Shown here in pieces: positions 1 to 8,460 of a DNA stretch of 64,000 bases (position 1 is the first letter of the stretch; every line of letters begins with the position of its first letter). The notes under the pieces were generated by a model. It saw only the letters and a program-made list of their open reading frames with translations. It made no database searches and was not told the DNA's origin. Source of the stretch: Cognatundibacterium aquatile (GTDB taxonomy: Bacteria > Pseudomonadota > Gammaproteobacteria > Burkholderiales > Burkholderiaceae_D); assembly GCF_014699135.1 (NCBI RefSeq), contig NZ_JACOFT010000003.1, positions 62,001 to 126,000 on the forward strand. The letters are read 5' to 3'. Made by a program: the position numbers and the translations under genes.

Positions 1-47
1 CTGCGGGTTCTGCTTTCTAATTTTTGTTCACTACTCCGGGTCTTGTG

Positions 48-1256
48 ATGAATCTGAATCTGAGTGTTGCCGATGGCATGTTCCGTGATGAAGTGCAGGC
101 GTTTTTGGCGCGTGCTTTACCGGCCGATATCCGCGATAAAGTCTTGAATGGCTGGAAGCTGGAACGCGATGACTATGTACGCTGGCAAAAGATTTTATTC
201 GCGCAAGGCTGGGGTGGTAGTTCCTGGCCGCAGCAGTTTGGCGGCACCGGCTGGACTGCCGTACAAAAATATCTGTTTGAAGAAGCCTGTGCCGCAGCCG
301 GTGCGCCACGCCTGCCGCCATTCGGCATCAAGATGGTGGCGCCGGTGCTGATGGCGTTTGGCTCGCCGCAGCAGCAACAACGCCATCTGCCCAAAATTCT
401 GTCGGCGGATGAGTGGTGGTGTCAGGGCTATTCCGAGCCGGGTGCGGGCTCCGATCTGGCGGCAGTGAAAACCAGCGCCGCCAGAATGCGTGATGCCGAC
501 GGCGAATATTATCTCGTCAACGGGCAGAAAACCTGGACCACACTGGCGCAGTACGCCGACTGGATTTTTTGTCTGGTGCGCACCGATAAAGAGGTCAAGC
601 CGCAGCGCGGCATTTCTTTCCTGCTGATCGATATGAAGTCGCCGGGAATTACGGTGCGCCCGATTATCACGATGGATGGCGCGCATGAGATTAACGAAGT
701 CTGGTTTGATCAGGTTCGGGTGCCGGCAGAAAATCTGGTCGGGCAGGAAAATCAGGGCTGGACCTATGCCAAGTTTTTACTGGGCCATGAGCGCACCAAT
801 ATCGCCGGAATAGGCATAGCCAAACGTGAACTGGGACGCCTGAAAAAGCTGGCGCTCACTCGATACAAGAATGGCTTGCCCTTGCTCGCGGACCCGCAGT
901 TTGCGCAGCGCGTGGCGCAGGTGGAAATTGATCTGATGGCGCTGGAAATCACCAATCTGCGCGTGCTGTCAGCAGAAGCCAGCCAGCGCGCGCCGGGGCC
1001 GGAAGCATCGATACTGAAAATCAAAGGGACAGAAATTCAGCAAACCATCAGCGAATTATTGATGCAGGCATTGGGGCCGCAGGCACAGCCATTTCAGCCG
1101 GAAACTGCGATGTACGGATATGACGGCGATGCAGCGAACGATGGCGATGCACGTTCGCTCGGTGCGAACTATTTCAATCTGCGCAAGTTATCGATTTACG
1201 GCGGTTCTAACGAGATACAAAAAAATATCATTGCCCAGATGATGATGGGCTTGTAA
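48..1256 (+). CDS. acyl-CoA dehydrogenase family protein
   Basis: A FAD-dependent acyl-CoA dehydrogenase of about 402 residues, the usual family length. Such enzymes oxidise the alpha-beta bond of acyl-CoA thioesters and pass electrons to ETF. The middle-domain flavin motif with YSEPGAGSDL is at about residues 128-138, and the C-terminal YGGSNEIQKN segment that ends most family members is intact. I chose the ATG at 48; in-frame TTG (24) and GTG (45) codons lie upstream, but residues following the ATG already begin the N-terminal helical domain. No clear ribosome-binding site is visible, and the window edge hides any operon partner upstream. The acyl substrate cannot be assigned; the long form with a tryptophan-rich N-terminal domain resembles the paralogues found in alkanoate, terpenoid or sterol degradation gene sets. 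Confidence 0.9.
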   Translation: MNLNLSVADGMFRDEVQAFLARALPADIRDKVLNGWKLERDDYVRWQKILFAQGWGGSSWPQQFGGTGWTAVQKYLFEEACAAAGAPRLPPFGIKMVAPVLMAFGSPQQQQRHLPKILSADEWWCQGYSEPGAGSDLAAVKTSAARMRDADGEYYLVNGQKTWTTLAQYADWIFCLVRTDKEVKPQRGISFLLIDMKSPGITVRPIITMDGAHEINEVWFDQVRVPAENLVGQENQGWTYAKFLLGHERTNIAGIGIAKRELGRLKKLALTRYKNGLPLLADPQFAQRVAQVEIDLMALEITNLRVLSAEASQRAPGPEASILKIKGTEIQQTISELLMQALGPQAQPFQPETAMYGYDGDAANDGDARSLGANYFNLRKLSIYGGSNEIQKNIIAQMMMGL

Positions 1257-1413
1257 TGTCCCGCGCCGGAAGAGGCGGATGCTGCGGGCATTTGCTTCTG
1301 TTATCCGCTTATGTCATCCATTTTTGTCATTCATTCCCAGTGCTGATTTTGCCGTTCGCTGAACAATAAAATGTCCTACAATGGCAGCTTGATTTCATCG
1401 CAAGGAAACTATC

Positions 1414-2652
1414 ATGGCCGTCAATTCTCCCGTCCCTGTCGCTGCTGATCTGAAACCGGTTGCCGGTATTCGTCTGGGGCATGCCGAAGCAGGTATCCGC
1501 AAAGCTAACCGCAAAGATGTGCTGGTCATGGAACTGGCACCGACGGCAACTGTGTCCGGCGTCTTCACGACCAATCGTTTTTGCGCCGCGCCGGTACAGG
1601 TCTCGAAAGCCCATCTGGAAGGCATGCACATGGCGTCCGCCCCTATTCGTGCACTGGTGGTGAATACCGGCAATGCGAATGCGGGAACTGGCGACGCCGG
1701 ATTGGCGGCGGCGAATGCGACTTGTGCTGCGCTGGCGGATTTGCTGGGTTGTGAGGCAGCGCAGATTCTGCCGTTTTCCACCGGCGTGATTCTGGAACCT
1801 TTGCCTGTTGATCGTCTGGTGGCCGGTTTGCCGCAAGCGATTGCCAATCTGAAAGAAGACAACTGGTTCTTCGCTGCCGAAGCGATTATGACGACGGATA
1901 CGCAGCCGAAAGCGGCATCCGCAACCGTAGAGATAGCCGGTAAAACCGTCACCATGACCGGCATCAGTAAAGGCGCCGGCATGATCAAGCCGAATATGGC
2001 GACCATGCTCGGCTATCTGGCGCTGGATGCAAAAGTCGCGCAACCCGTACTCGATCATCTGGTCAAGCAGGCCGCTGATAAATCGTTTAACTGCATCACA
2101 ATTGATGGCGATACCTCCACCAACGATTCTTTCATGCTGATCGCGACCGGCGCGGGTGAAGTGGAAGTGAACGAAATCGGTTCACCGGAATACGCGCAAC
2201 TGGCGAAAGCGGTCATCGATCTGTCGCAAAAACTCGCGCACATGATTATCCGTGATGGTGAAGGTGCGACTAAGTTCATGACGATTGCCGTCGAAGAAGG
2301 GCGTGATATCGAAGAATGCCGCAAAATTGCGTACTCGATTGCCCATTCGCCGTTGGTGAAAACCGCTTTCTTTGCATCTGACCCGAATCTCGGCCGCATC
2401 CTCGCGGCGATTGGCTATGCAGGCGTGACCGATCTGGATGTGAGCAAATTGAATCTGTATCTGGATGATGTCTGGGTAGCGAAAAATGGTGGCCGCAATC
2501 CTGATTACCGCGAGGAAGACGGGCAGCGCGTGATGAAGCAAAGCGAGATCACCGTCCGCGTTAAGCTTGCACGCGGTAACGCCAGCGCCACGGTCTGGAC
2601 CTGCGATTTGTCGCATGACTACGTATCGATCAATGCCGATTACCGTTCGTGA
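1414..2652 (+). CDS. argJ: bifunctional glutamate N-acetyltransferase / amino-acid acetyltransferase ArgJ
   Basis: ArgJ transfers acetyl from N-acetylornithine to glutamate (and in many bacteria also uses acetyl-CoA), closing the cyclic arginine pathway in the cytoplasm. The 412-residue protein has the self-cleavage region [14 protein letters not shown]; Thr197 is the expected nucleophile that splits the precursor into alpha and beta chains. The segment with GDTSTNDS and the C-terminal [15 protein letters not shown] are also typical. ATG at 1414 is preceded by AAGGAA at suitable spacing. It is followed after 11 bp by the DUF815 ATPase and then a Nudix gene, so the three probably form one transcription unit, an arrangement I recognise from other betaproteobacteria. 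Confidence 0.97.
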   Translation: MAVNSPVPVAADLKPVAGIRLGHAEAGIRKANRKDVLVMELAPTATVSGVFTTNRFCAAPVQVSKAHLEGMHMASAPIRALVVNTGNANAGTGDAGLAAANATCAALADLLGCEAAQILPFSTGVILEPLPVDRLVAGLPQAIANLKEDNWFFAAEAIMTTDTQPKAASATVEIAGKTVTMTGISKGAGMIKPNMATMLGYLALDAKVAQPVLDHLVKQAADKSFNCITIDGDTSTNDSFMLIATGAGEVEVNEIGSPEYAQLAKAVIDLSQKLAHMIIRDGEGATKFMTIAVEEGRDIEECRKIAYSIAHSPLVKTAFFASDPNLGRILAAIGYAGVTDLDVSKLNLYLDDVWVAKNGGRNPDYREEDGQRVMKQSEITVRVKLARGNASATVWTCDLSHDYVSINADYRS

Positions 2653-2663
2653 TACGCTGAACT

Positions 2664-3542
2664 ATGACGCAGCTTGATCAGTTTTTACTCCGCGCCGAAC
2701 ATGTATTGAACCGGCTGGAAAGTTTGCTGCCCATGGCAACCCCGGCGCCGGACTGGCAGCTCGGTCATGCGTTTCGCTGGCGCAAACGCGGTGGACAAGG
2801 TTACTTGCAAGTCGTCCGTCACGCGTCCGTTATTCGACTCGATGATCTGCACAACATTGCATCGCAAAAGGTGCAAATTGAGCAAAATACGCGGCAGTTT
2901 GTACAAGGGCTGCCTGCGAATAACGTCTTGCTGACCGGAGCCAGAGGTACAGGCAAATCTTCGCTGATCAAAGCTTGCCTGCACCAGTTTGCTGATCAGG
3001 GCTTGCGTCTGATTGAAGTTGATAAAAGCGATCTGGCAGATCTGGGCGATATCGTTGATCTGATCGCAGAGCGCCCTGAGCGCTTCATCATCTTCTGTGA
3101 TGACTTATCGTTTGAGGAAGGCGAGGCCGGTTACAAAGCCCTGAAAGTCGCTCTGGACGGCAGCATTGCAACGCAGTCCGATAATGTCCTGATTTATGCG
3201 ACATCGAACCGTCGCCATCTGTTGCCGGAAAAAATGTCGGACAACAGCGGTTATACGCATGGCGATGATGGTGATCTGCACCCCGGTGAAACGGTGGAAG
3301 AAAAAATCTCTTTGTCGGAACGCTTCGGTTTATGGGTATCGTTTTATCCATTCAAGCAAGATGATTATCTGGAGATCGTCGCCCACTGGCTCCGTCATTT
3401 TGGTTGCAGCAGCGAGCAGATTAACGATGCCCGCGCCGAAGCCCTGCGCTGGGCTTTGCAGCGCGGCTCGCGCTCCGGTCGCGTCGCGTGGCAGTTTGCA
3501 CGTGACTATGCCGGTAAAGTGACAAAGGTGCCGCATGTCTGA
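2664..3542 (+). CDS. DUF815-family AAA ATPase
   Basis: A 292-residue ATPase of the DUF815 type. The P-loop TGARGTGKSS is at about residues 91-100, followed by a Walker-B-like strand with FCDDLSF near residues 143-149 and a sensor-like ATSNRRHL segment. The conserved C-terminal half contains SERFGLW and a stretch of aromatic residues typical of the family. The cellular role of DUF815 proteins is not established; a chaperone- or helicase-loader-like ATPase is the usual guess and I make no more specific claim. It lies between argJ and mutT, overlapping mutT by 8 bp, which suggests translational coupling. Confidence 0.88.
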   Translation: MTQLDQFLLRAEHVLNRLESLLPMATPAPDWQLGHAFRWRKRGGQGYLQVVRHASVIRLDDLHNIASQKVQIEQNTRQFVQGLPANNVLLTGARGTGKSSLIKACLHQFADQGLRLIEVDKSDLADLGDIVDLIAERPERFIIFCDDLSFEEGEAGYKALKVALDGSIATQSDNVLIYATSNRRHLLPEKMSDNSGYTHGDDGDLHPGETVEEKISLSERFGLWVSFYPFKQDDYLEIVAHWLRHFGCSSEQINDARAEALRWALQRGSRSGRVAWQFARDYAGKVTKVPHV

Positions 3543-3981
3543 AGTTGCGCCTGTGTCTGTTAAACCGGTGGATGTGGCGGTTGGCATCTTAATGAAACCA
3601 AACGGCGATGTCTTGCTTGGTCAGCGCCCCGCAGGAAAACCCTACGAAGGGTATTGGGAATTCCCCGGCGGCAAAGTGGAAACCGGCGAAACCATTTTGC
3701 ATGCGCTGAAGCGGGAATTTGTCGAAGAGCTGGGCATTCAGATTCTGAGTGCGGATCCGTGGTGTGGCGTTGAACATGTGTATCCGCATGCCCATGTCCG
3801 GCTGCATTTTTACATCTGCCGCGAATGGCAGGGAGAGCCGCAAAGTCTGGAGGGGCAGGCATTCGCCTGGCAAGGCAGCGTCGGCGTGACACCCCTGTTA
3901 CCGGCGACAATTCCCCTGCTTGAGTGGCTGGGTTTATTGCAAAACGACCAGATCTCCGCGCAGGTCGCATCTCTTTCTTAA
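3535..3981 (+). CDS. mutT: MutT-type Nudix hydrolase (8-oxo-dGTP diphosphatase)
   Basis: A 148-residue Nudix enzyme. The Nudix box occupies residues 45-67: it starts GGKVETGET and continues with REFVEELG, carrying the glutamates that bind Mg2+. The N-terminal strand with VAVGILMKPNGDVLLGQRP matches the MutT group, which removes oxidised dGTP from the nucleotide pool. There is no fused ThiE-like C-terminal domain, unlike some proteobacterial MutT proteins. The ATG lies inside the 3' end of the preceding ATPase gene (8-bp overlap), so it is most likely expressed from the argJ unit. Other Nudix substrates are possible; the MutT call rests on sequence character and context. Confidence 0.88.
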   Translation: MSEVAPVSVKPVDVAVGILMKPNGDVLLGQRPAGKPYEGYWEFPGGKVETGETILHALKREFVEELGIQILSADPWCGVEHVYPHAHVRLHFYICREWQGEPQSLEGQAFAWQGSVGVTPLLPATIPLLEWLGLLQNDQISAQVASLS

Positions 3982-4132
3982 ATACCATCTCGGTCATCAG
4001 TTGTCGGCTCTGTGTCGTTGATCTCGCTTTGATGACGCGGTGCGCGTATTTTGCAATGCATTGAGAGCAGTCTAACGAGTTCTAAAGTCAACAGATTGGG
4101 GAGTTGTGATCGCAGCATTTTGTTTGCCTATG

Positions 4133-4179
4133 AGCAAGCGTAGCGTCGGAGGGTACGTCTTGCGCATCCTACGCTTGCT
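4133..4179. repeat. 11-bp perfect inverted repeat, 25-nt loop
   Basis: AGCAAGCGTAG at 4133-4143 is matched by CTACGCTTGCT at 4169-4179. The loop holds the GC-rich core GGAGGGTACGTC and GCGCATCC. It stands 75 bp upstream of the AT-rich ankyrin gene. It has no following T-run, so it does not look like a simple terminator; it resembles dispersed palindromic intergenic repeats in general form. Confidence 0.6.
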
Positions 4180-4254
4180 AAAAATATATAGAGATCCAGC
4201 AAAATATCAACCTGAGCTGCCTAATAATAGAGAACATAAATATGAAGGAAAAAA

Positions 4255-4728
4255 ATGAAAATAATTGAGGTCATATTTCAATCAGTTCGTACGGGCGATG
4301 TGAGTTTGTTCTCATCACTTATTGATAATATTGACGTGAATTCGACAAATGAATTCAGTCAAAATATGCTGCATGAGGCAATCGCACATAAACAGCTAAT
4401 ATTCGTAGATAGGTTGCTAAGTCGAAAGATAAATGTAGATCAAAAAGATCATAAAGGACAAACGCCGCTTCATTATTGCGCGATGCATAATTTTTATGAT
4501 GCGGTTTTTCAATTAATAGCTTCAGGAGCTAACATTTTTGTTAGTGATGATTACGGAAATGAAGCCCTTTGGACCGCTGTATTTAATGCAAGAGGTAAAT
4601 ACGATACTGTAAAAATATTAGTACAGCGTGGTGCTAACGTAAATCATAAAAACAAGAGTAATAGATCTCCTTTAGATTTTGCGATTCAGATAGAGGATGA
4701 GGATATGATTGCTTTACTAAGGTCGTAA
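4255..4728 (+). CDS. small ankyrin-repeat protein
   Basis: A 157-residue protein made almost wholly of ankyrin repeats: recognisable units include GQTPLHYCAMHNFYDAVFQLIASGANI (about residues 74-100), the following DDYGNEALWTAVFN unit, and KILVQRGANVNHKNKSNRSPLDFAI near 122-148. There is no signal peptide or membrane segment. AAGGAA lies 5 bases before the ATG. The gene is strikingly AT-rich compared with its neighbours and uses codons such as ATA and TTA freely, so recent acquisition is likely. Ankyrin proteins of this size often act as binding partners, including immunity proteins for secreted toxins, but no toxin gene is next to it and function is unassigned. Confidence 0.8.
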   Translation: MKIIEVIFQSVRTGDVSLFSSLIDNIDVNSTNEFSQNMLHEAIAHKQLIFVDRLLSRKINVDQKDHKGQTPLHYCAMHNFYDAVFQLIASGANIFVSDDYGNEALWTAVFNARGKYDTVKILVQRGANVNHKNKSNRSPLDFAIQIEDEDMIALLRS

Positions 4729-5180
4729 GGAAAATGGGGTTATCCATTTTTTTCCATTGTCACGTCCACACAAGTGGACAGCTAAATCGATGTCGATAAA
4801 GCAAGCGGAGTGCACACCCCCTTAGTGTGCGCCCCATGTGCAAAGTTTCACCGGATACCCTCAACTTTTTCACTATTCGTCTTCTGTCATTGGTGGACAC
4901 GGCGCACTCTACGCAATATCTACGTGGCTTGCAGCGTATCAATAAAATCCGCACATCGGCCGCACAAAGTTAAATCTACCGCCCTGTTGAATCTGCTCAC
5001 GTCGCTAATTGCCTCGGCAGTTCGACGTTTTTGCTGGAATGTGCGGGGAGAGTGCATCAAGCCTGGTGTTTTTTTCTAATTCATCACCATTTCCTTTTAG
5101 TATTCGATTGCCTGATATTTTTTTGGGTGAAAATGGTCGTCGCTCGTTTTTAATTTGGCGCTGTATTAAAATGCGAACAC
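4729..5180. other. non-coding stretch with no recognised gene
   Basis: No convincing gene here. A compact hairpin, GTCCAC at 4764-4769 and GTGGAC at 4774-4779 with a four-base loop, follows the ankyrin gene closely. Short open frames of 60-90 codons on both strands (for example 4810-5079 plus, 4760-4954 minus) have no recognisable domain or ribosome-binding site. The segment could be decayed mobile DNA carried with the ankyrin gene, but I cannot identify a transposase. Confidence 0.5.
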
Positions 5181-5198
5181 TGTATTGATTTATATACG
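5181..5198. promoter_or_regulatory. TyrR-type box 1 upstream of alr
   Basis: TGTA-N10-TACG, an imperfect match to the TGTA-N10-TACA core of TyrR/PhhR boxes. It is centred 83 bp upstream of box 2, close to eight helical turns, so both could lie on the same DNA face. Inferred target of the TyrR-like activator encoded at 8461-10020. Confidence 0.5.
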
Positions 5199-5261
5199 AT
5201 GTGCCGGTTTTGATACGATTCAGTCTAGCTCTGCATGTGATTCTCGGTAAATGCCGCAAAC

Positions 5262-5283
5262 GGTGTATTGGTTTCAATACACC
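5262..5283. promoter_or_regulatory. TyrR-type box 2 upstream of alr (9-bp perfect inverted repeat)
   Basis: GGTGTATTG at 5262-5270 and CAATACACC at 5275-5283 form a perfect inverted repeat around GTTT. The inner part reads TGTA-N10-TACA, the spacing of TyrR boxes. It lies about 100 bp upstream of the start point expected from the sigma-54 element, a typical distance for an enhancer site. The repeat could instead be an RNA hairpin, but it lies upstream of the expected transcript. Confidence 0.6.
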
Positions 5284-5344
5284 TGTTTCTGGGTGGTTTT
5301 TCAGGCGACAAGCTAAGTCTTTGAATTGATGAGACTAATTCACG

Positions 5345-5360
5345 TGGCACGGGCATTGCT
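5345..5360 (+). promoter_or_regulatory. sigma-54 (-24/-12) promoter of alr-dadA
   Basis: TGGCACG-GGCA-TTGCT matches the RpoN consensus at every specified base, with GG (5346-5347) and GC (5358-5359) exactly 10 bases apart. Transcription would begin near 5370, about 35 bp before the alr ATG. The TyrR-like protein encoded downstream keeps the GAFTGA loop needed to contact sigma-54. Confidence 0.8.
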
Positions 5361-5404
5361 ATGAATATGTATCATTTTCCCGGTAGCGATGGAGTGCTAA
5401 GAAC

Positions 5405-6529
5405 ATGCAACAAGTAGCTGGAAAGAGTGGCGCGGTACTGCGTATTGATTTGCAGGCGGTGCGGGGTAATTACAGGCTGCTGCGCAGCAAACTCGGCACT
5501 GCGCATTGCGGCGCTGCTGTCAAAGCCGATGCTTATGGGCTGGGTGCAGTTCCGGTCGCGCAGGTGTTGTTCGATGAAGGTTGCCGGCATTTTTTTGTCG
5601 CGCATCTTGAAGAGGCGATCAGCTTGCGCCCGCATTTACCGGATACGGCTGAGATCGTTGTGATGCACGGTTCGCCCGTCGGCTATGAAGCTGAATTTTT
5701 GGCGCATCGTTGCATGCCGGTGCTGAACAGTCGCGAACAGATTCAGGCGTGGCGTAATCTGGCTGCGGCAAAACAAACCGCGTTACCTGCGATTATCCAG
5801 TTCGATACGGGCATGGCGCGCATGGGCTTGTCTGCTGCTGAAGTGGCGGAATGGCGCGCTGATCCTGATTTTATTCGGGGTATTGATGTGCGATATGTGA
5901 TGAGCCATCTGGCCTGCGCTGAAGACCAGAGTAATCCTATGAATCGTCAGCAACTTCAACGTTTTCAGCAGATTCGTCAATTGCTTCCTTCTGCGGGCGG
6001 TAGTCTGGCAAATTCTTCGGGCATTTTTCTGGGGCCTGATTTCCACTTCGATCTGGCGCGCCCCGGTGCGGCTTTGTACGGTATCGCCCCGGTTGCCGGG
6101 CAGGAAAATCCTTTATTCCCAGTGGCGTACTTGCAAGGTCGCATCATTCAGACCCGCGAAATCTCTGCCGGTACTACTGTCGGTTATGGCGCGACATGGC
6201 AGGCCAACGAAACGACACGCATTGCGACGGTGGCGGTCGGTTATGCCGATGGCTGGATGCGCAGTCTGAGCAACCGGGGTATCGCACAGATCGCCGGGCG
6301 CGATGTGCCTATGGTGGGTAAGGTATCGATGGATACGATCACGCTGGATGTGACGCACATCGCCAGCGAGCATTTGCAGCCAGGGGAATTGGTGGATTTA
6401 ATTTCCGCAACCAATACCGTAGATGCGGTGGCCGGTAAAGCGTCCACCATTGCTTACGAAATTCTGACCAGTCTTGGCGCGCGTTATCAGCGCGAGTATA
6501 CGGACGGCAAACCAGACGGCAAACAATAG
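5405..6529 (+). CDS. alr: alanine racemase, probably catabolic (DadX role)
   Basis: A PLP-dependent fold-type III racemase of 374 residues that interconverts L- and D-alanine. The cofactor lysine is K40 in AVKADAYGLG, and the second catalytic base is Y261 in VGYGATW. The ATG at 5405 has a GGAG 10 bases upstream. The immediate downstream gene is D-amino-acid dehydrogenase, so this copy most likely feeds D-alanine to DadA for use as carbon and nitrogen source, although it could also serve cell-wall synthesis if it is the only racemase. Expression is probably sigma-54 dependent (element at 5345-5360) and activated through the TGTA-N10-TACA boxes. The stop codon lies in an 11-bp tandem duplication. 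Confidence 0.95.
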   Translation: MQQVAGKSGAVLRIDLQAVRGNYRLLRSKLGTAHCGAAVKADAYGLGAVPVAQVLFDEGCRHFFVAHLEEAISLRPHLPDTAEIVVMHGSPVGYEAEFLAHRCMPVLNSREQIQAWRNLAAAKQTALPAIIQFDTGMARMGLSAAEVAEWRADPDFIRGIDVRYVMSHLACAEDQSNPMNRQQLQRFQQIRQLLPSAGGSLANSSGIFLGPDFHFDLARPGAALYGIAPVAGQENPLFPVAYLQGRIIQTREISAGTTVGYGATWQANETTRIATVAVGYADGWMRSLSNRGIAQIAGRDVPMVGKVSMDTITLDVTHIASEHLQPGELVDLISATNTVDAVAGKASTIAYEILTSLGARYQREYTDGKPDGKQ

Positions 6530-6576
6530 ACGAACAATAGACGAACAACGCATCCGCGCTTAATTCAGTATTCAGT
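6522..6576. repeat. short tandem duplications between alr and dadA
   Basis: AACAATAGACG is repeated head to tail at 6522-6532 and 6533-6543, with a partial third copy; the alr stop codon lies inside the first copy. A second tandem pair, ATTCAGT, is at 6563-6569 and 6570-6576. These look like slippage duplications in the intercistronic gap. Confidence 0.6.
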
Positions 6577-6592
6577 ATCCAGGAGAAATAAT

Positions 6593-7885
6593 ATGAAAGT
6601 AGTGATCCTCGGCTCCGGCGTCATCGGCACCACCTCCGCCTATTTTCTGGCTAAAGCCGGGCATGAAGTCACGGTGATCGACCGTCAGCCAGCTGCAGCG
6701 CTAGAAACCAGTTATGGGAATGCTGGTGAAGTATCGCCAGGTTATTCGTCACCATGGGCCGGACCGGGCGTGCCGCTAAAAGCCATCAAATGGCTGATGA
6801 TGAAACACAGCCCGCTGGCGATTCAGCCCACGCTGGATCTGAATACCTGGCGCTGGGTCATGCAGATGCTGATGAATTGCACCAACGCACGCTATGAAGT
6901 GAATAAAGGCCGAATGTTGCGCATGGCAGAATACAGTCGCGATGTATTGCAGCAATTACGTGCTGACACTGGCATTTCTTATGATGAGCGCACGCAGGGA
7001 ACCTTGCAGTTATTCCGGAATCAGGCGCAGCTCGATGGCGCGGCAGCCGATATCGACATTCTGAAACGCTATGATGTTCCTTACGAAACGCTGGATAAAG
7101 CGGGTTGTCTGAAAGTCGAGCCAGCATTGGTGAATGTGCAGGAAAAATTTGTCGGCGCCTTGCGTTTGCCTGGCGATGAAACCGGCGATTGCTTCAAGTT
7201 CACACAAAATCTGGCGAAGCTGGCAGAAGGCCTTGGGGTGCAGTTTAAGTACGGTGTGACGATACAGAAACTGGTACACGAAGGTGACGAGATTACTTCC
7301 GTCATCACATCGGAAGGCGAATTCAAGGCAGACCGTTACGTGCTGGCGCTGGGAAGTTACTCGCCTTTCCTGTTGCGCGATCTGGGCATCAAAATTCCTG
7401 TGTATCCGATTAAAGGATATTCGATTACGGTACCGATCACCGATGCGACACGCGCGCCTGAATCCACAGTCATGGATGAAACTTATAAGATTGCGATTAC
7501 CCGTCTTGGTGATCGTATCCGGGTTGGCGGAACAGCTGAGATTGCTGGTTATAACCTCGATCTGCGCAAAGAGCGACGCGATACTTTGGAATTTTCCGTC
7601 AATGATTTGTTCCCGGGTGGTGGCGATGTCAGTCAGGCAGAATTCTGGACTGGTTTGCGCCCGATGACACCGGATGGCACGCCTATCGTTGGCCCTACAC
7701 CTTACCGCAATTTATTCCTGAATACAGGTCATGGCACGCTGGGCTGGACGATGTCATGTGGATCTGGTCAGTTCATCGCCGATATCGTTTCAGGCAAGCG
7801 TCCGGCGATTTCTACCGAAGGTTTGTTCATGGATCGTTATGGCAGCGTTAATCGTCCTGTTGTAATGCCTCAGGAATTGGTATGA
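6593..7885 (+). CDS. dadA: D-amino acid dehydrogenase, small subunit
   Basis: DadA is a membrane-associated FAD enzyme that oxidatively deaminates D-alanine and other D-amino acids to 2-oxo acids and ammonium, passing electrons to the respiratory chain. The 430-residue protein begins with the Rossmann FAD motif [21 protein letters not shown] (glycines near residues 7-12) and has the C-terminal flavin-closing segment [22 protein letters not shown] lies 7 bases before the ATG. It follows alr in the same orientation and overlaps the next gene by 4 bp (ATGA), so alr, dadA and at least the first regulator are co-transcribed. Confidence 0.95.
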   Translation: MKVVILGSGVIGTTSAYFLAKAGHEVTVIDRQPAAALETSYGNAGEVSPGYSSPWAGPGVPLKAIKWLMMKHSPLAIQPTLDLNTWRWVMQMLMNCTNARYEVNKGRMLRMAEYSRDVLQQLRADTGISYDERTQGTLQLFRNQAQLDGAAADIDILKRYDVPYETLDKAGCLKVEPALVNVQEKFVGALRLPGDETGDCFKFTQNLAKLAEGLGVQFKYGVTIQKLVHEGDEITSVITSEGEFKADRYVLALGSYSPFLLRDLGIKIPVYPIKGYSITVPITDATRAPESTVMDETYKIAITRLGDRIRVGGTAEIAGYNLDLRKERRDTLEFSVNDLFPGGGDVSQAEFWTGLRPMTPDGTPIVGPTPYRNLFLNTGHGTLGWTMSCGSGQFIADIVSGKRPAISTEGLFMDRYGSVNRPVVMPQELV

Positions 7886-8433
7886 GTCAGTTTGAGCAAT
7901 TGCTGTCATCAACGCAGATATTTGCAGATGCGAATCTGAATACCCGTTTTTATACGGCAATTGAACTGCTGGCCCAGATCATGATGGAGATGCCGAGAGC
8001 AACGAACATCAGCAGTCTGGTGGCAACGACGGGAAAATCACCGCGGCTGATCCGTTCTATTCTCTCGACTCTGAGTCAGAATGGCCTGGTCGGGCGCGAT
8101 AGCAAAGAGAAAGATGCCTGGCATTGTCGTGACCGCAGCAGCATCTTTACTTTGGCGGATGTTTATCGTTGCTTTGTTGAGGCTGAAGAGCGTGCTTTAT
8201 GTAAAGGTGCTGAGGATGATGCCAACCTTGCCGGAGACGGGTTGCGCTCAGGCCGCAACCCTAGCCAGCAGAGTGTCGATCTGTTGCTGATCCAGGTCAG
8301 AATGACGGTGAACCGAGCCGTGTTGGAGCAACTCGAGCAGTTCGATCTGGGACGCTTGCGCGGTCTGGCGGCAACAAATAGTTTTCGCAGTCACTACGCG
8401 CGCCCACGCGACTACATTCCCGAGCCGCATTGA
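7882..8433 (+). CDS. Rrf2-like winged-helix regulator
   Basis: A 183-residue protein. Residues about 20-95 look like an Rrf2-type winged helix: [14 protein letters not shown], then [28 protein letters not shown] as the recognition region, then FTLADVYRC. Rrf2 iron-sulfur sensors carry a cysteine triad just after this point; here C97 and C107 are present but the canonical spacing and third cysteine are not, so I do not infer an iron-sulfur cluster. The ATG overlaps the dadA stop by 4 bp, which ties it to the alr-dadA unit. It may modulate D-alanine catabolism; its ligand and targets are unknown. The C-terminal 70 residues are not recognised. Confidence 0.7.
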   Translation: MSQFEQLLSSTQIFADANLNTRFYTAIELLAQIMMEMPRATNISSLVATTGKSPRLIRSILSTLSQNGLVGRDSKEKDAWHCRDRSSIFTLADVYRCFVEAEERALCKGAEDDANLAGDGLRSGRNPSQQSVDLLLIQVRMTVNRAVLEQLEQFDLGRLRGLAATNSFRSHYARPRDYIPEPH

Positions 8434-8460
8434 TTTTCCACCACATTCATTCATCAACTC

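Noticed and set aside
1327..2058. 243-codon minus-strand open frame opposite argJ
   Set aside because: Shadow of argJ: arginine/histidine-rich composition, no domain and no start signal.
4760..5079. Short open frames on both strands behind the ankyrin gene, considered as transposase remnants
   Set aside because: No DDE, HTH or other transposase motif and no flanking duplication; not enough to call an insertion sequence.
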